From: Xanthobacteraceae bacterium
Lineage (GTDB): Bacteria > Pseudomonadota > Alphaproteobacteria > Rhizobiales > Xanthobacteraceae
Assembly (NCBI GenBank): GCA_030039105.1
Contig: JASHQO010000497.1
Span: forward strand, 1 to 6,971
Length of the DNA: 6,971 bases
Reading direction: 5' to 3'
Part shown: in pieces, positions 6,274-6,971 of the stretch
How positions within the stretch are numbered: position 1 is the first letter of the stretch
Layout of the letters: the number at the start of each line of letters is the position of its first letter
Program-made: the position numbers and the translations under genes
Notes under the pieces: model-generated
Seen by the model: only the letters and a program-made list of their open reading frames with translations
The model's database searches: none
What the model was told of the DNA's origin: nothing

Positions 6274-6291
6274 CGTCATTGCGCAATGACG
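6274..6291. repeat. 18-bp perfect palindrome
   Basis: CGTCATTGCGCAATGACG is a perfect dyad with no central spacer, 43 bp after the regulator stop. The half-site CGTCATTGCG resembles the edge of a repeat common in Bradyrhizobium-like genomes, so this may be a head-to-head remnant. It has no following T-run, so it is not a typical terminator. Confidence 0.55.
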
Positions 6292-6375
6292 AGCCGTTCT
6301 CGCGGCGCGTCGGCGCCCGAGCTTTGCGTCAAGAAAGCCAAGAAAGGTTCGCCCGACGAAAGCTGAGGGGGCGAA

Positions 6376-6421
6376 GCGCCGAAAGGCGCGTATTGGAAGG
6401 GGCCGTGCCGGCGGGCACGGC
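6376..6421 (+). other. Two consecutive stem-loops, the first with a GAAA tetraloop
   Basis: GCGCC-GAAA-GGCGC (6376-6389) is a perfect 5-bp stem capped by a GNRA tetraloop when read on the plus strand. Twelve bases later GCCGTGCC/GGCACGGC (6402-6409 with 6414-6421) forms a perfect 8-bp stem with a 4-nt loop. Together they could fold in RNA, or reflect a repeat element with dyad symmetry. No RNA family is recognised. Confidence 0.4.
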
Positions 6422-6517
6422 GCGCGCCTTGCGATCGACGCGCTCGCCTCTCGGCGCCTCACCGCGGTTCTGGCCAAGGGTTCTACGCCTCGGCTTTTCG
6501 ACCTCGGGCCAGGTTTC

Positions 6518-6563
6518 CTGGGACGCGGTCCGGCGGACATTACCCCGCCTTCTCCTGTCCCAG
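6518..6563. other. Nested stem-loop with symmetric internal loop
   Basis: CTGGGAC (6518-6524) pairs with GTCCCAG (6557-6563), and inside it GGCGG (6532-6536) pairs with CCGCC (6545-6549). The two stems are separated by 7 unpaired bases on each side and enclose an 8-nt loop. All pairs are perfect. This supports a foldable repeat or RNA, without a family assignment. Confidence 0.4.
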
Positions 6564-6629
6564 TCCAGCGGAAGCACCCCGCGCACCGGTCGTAGTGCCG
6601 GCGGACATGATGCCCGAAGCCGCCCGGGA

Positions 6630-6646
6630 GCGGACTGCAAATCCGC
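6630..6646 (+). other. Hairpin resembling a tRNA anticodon arm (GCA loop)
   Basis: GCGGA-CTGCAAA-TCCGC is a 5-bp stem with a 7-nt loop whose layout (C32, T33, GCA, A37, A38) is that of a tRNA-Cys anticodon arm. Upstream, CCCG (6613-6616) and CGGG (6625-6628) could form a 4-bp D-type stem, one base (A6629) before it. However, the D-loop lacks the GG pair, and no T-arm with a TTCGA loop or matching acceptor stem with CCA follows. It is therefore not a functional tRNA by standard rules; it could be a tRNA remnant, a tRNA-like structure or chance. Confidence 0.25.
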
Positions 6647-6757
6647 CCGCGGGGACCGCCTTCGCTCCATGGTCAGGCTTGCCTCGAGAACACGCCCTCA
6701 ACGAGCGAAGTGGGCTTGAGGTAATTACCGCCGTGACCGTGTCAATAGGGCGGCGAC

Positions 6758-6790
6758 AAAAAATTTGCCCGCTGCTTGACGTCGGCCGCG
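6758..6790 (-). terminator. Possible weak terminator of the right-edge gene
   Basis: Read on the minus strand, a run of six T (6763-6758) lies about 27 bp after the stop codon of the right-edge gene. The preceding stem is poor (GCCG with CGGGC around 6766-6786, roughly 4 pairs), so termination here is uncertain. Confidence 0.25.
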
Positions 6791-6971
6791 CTACGGATTT
6801 TCCCGTACTACCACCGTGACCGACCGATAGAGCACCGTGACGCCCGCCGGGTCGAACACCTCCGGCCGCCGCATGAAGAACTTCGGCGCGGCGCGGCGCA
6901 TCCACACCATCAGGACGACTCCGACCGCCATGGCGCCGAGGCCGAACACCAGCGGCGCGCCGATGCCGAGG
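6791..6971 (-). CDS. C-terminal fragment of an integral membrane protein, possibly an APC-family permease
   Basis: The last 59 codons and the TAG stop of a minus-strand gene are present; the rest lies beyond the right edge. The peptide starts with a hydrophobic helix of about 20 residues (P-L-V-F-G-L-G-A-M-A-V-G-V-V-L-M-V-W). A basic stretch follows (M-R-R-A-A-P-K-F-F-M-R-R-P-E), suggesting that the roughly 35-residue tail faces the cytoplasm. This final helix plus F-F-x-R-R-P-E-V-x-D-P tail looks to me like amino-acid (APC-type) permeases of rhizobial bacteria, but that is a weak impression from a short fragment. Third-position G/C bias and the absence of internal stops support real coding. 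It is convergent with the regulator and shows no link to the TRAP locus. Confidence 0.65.
   Translation of the reverse strand, partial: LGIGAPLVFGLGAMAVGVVLMVWMRRAAPKFFMRRPEVFDPAGVTVLYRSVTVVVRENP

Larger units (their letters stand above)
6231..6790. other. 560-bp non-coding, hairpin-rich intergenic region (repeat-like)
   Basis: This stretch lies between two convergent genes. The open frames that cross it (for example 6279-6719 plus and 6157-6540 minus) give arginine-, serine- and proline-rich peptides without domains, signal peptides or good ribosome binding sites, and I regard them as spurious. The DNA contains many short inverted repeats, listed separately, and an 11-bp direct repeat (6530-6540 and 6598-6608). 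The sequence around 6328-6390 reminds me of dispersed intergenic repeats of Bradyrhizobium-type genomes that are often mis-annotated as small proteins, but I cannot verify this. I see no clear intrinsic terminator for the regulator. Confidence 0.6.

Noticed and set aside
6279..6719. 146-codon plus-strand open frame
   Set aside because: It is an Arg/Ser-rich peptide with no domain, crosses several hairpins and resembles peptides mis-predicted from intergenic repeats.

Overview
The window is GC-rich DNA, with codon use strongly biased to G/C at third positions, typical of a Hyphomicrobiales alphaproteobacterium. Protein style and the intergenic repeat-like DNA suggest a relative of Bradyrhizobium, Rhodopseudomonas or Afipia; this is an impression, not a database result.

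Positions 1-5154 hold one minus-strand TRAP (tripartite ATP-independent periplasmic) transporter locus. In transcription order it has four complete, clearly paralogous periplasmic substrate-binding protein (SBP) genes, here called SBP-A (4138-5154), SBP-B (3030-4079), SBP-C (1972-3015) and SBP-D (686-1720). They are followed by the small membrane subunit dctQ (118-627) and the start of the large permease dctM (1-107, cut by the window edge). A, B and C are closely spaced (57 and 14 bp gaps). A 251-bp gap with two hairpins separates C from D, and D then leads into dctQ and dctM. The arrangement suggests several binding proteins feeding one membrane permease, possibly for a set of related organic acids.

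Divergent from SBP-A, across a 347-bp intergenic region, is a complete Crp/Fnr-family regulator (5502-6230, plus strand). It has three N-terminal cysteines and a fourth at the position equivalent to E. coli FNR Cys122, but its recognition helix lacks the FNR ESR signature. Its position makes it the obvious candidate regulator of the TRAP genes. A sigma70-like promoter for SBP-A lies in the shared upstream region (5220-5247).

From 6231 to 6790 there is no convincing gene. This stretch is rich in short inverted repeats: an 18-bp perfect palindrome, a GNRA-capped hairpin and a nested stem-loop. It also contains a hairpin resembling a tRNA anticodon arm with a GCA loop. It looks like intergenic repeat DNA rather than a coding region. 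At the right edge (6791-6971, minus strand) is the C-terminal end of an integral membrane protein, possibly an APC-type permease.

The most noteworthy feature is the fourfold SBP expansion attached to a single DctQM pair, with two ligand-pocket subtypes arranged as outer (A, D) and inner (B, C) genes.
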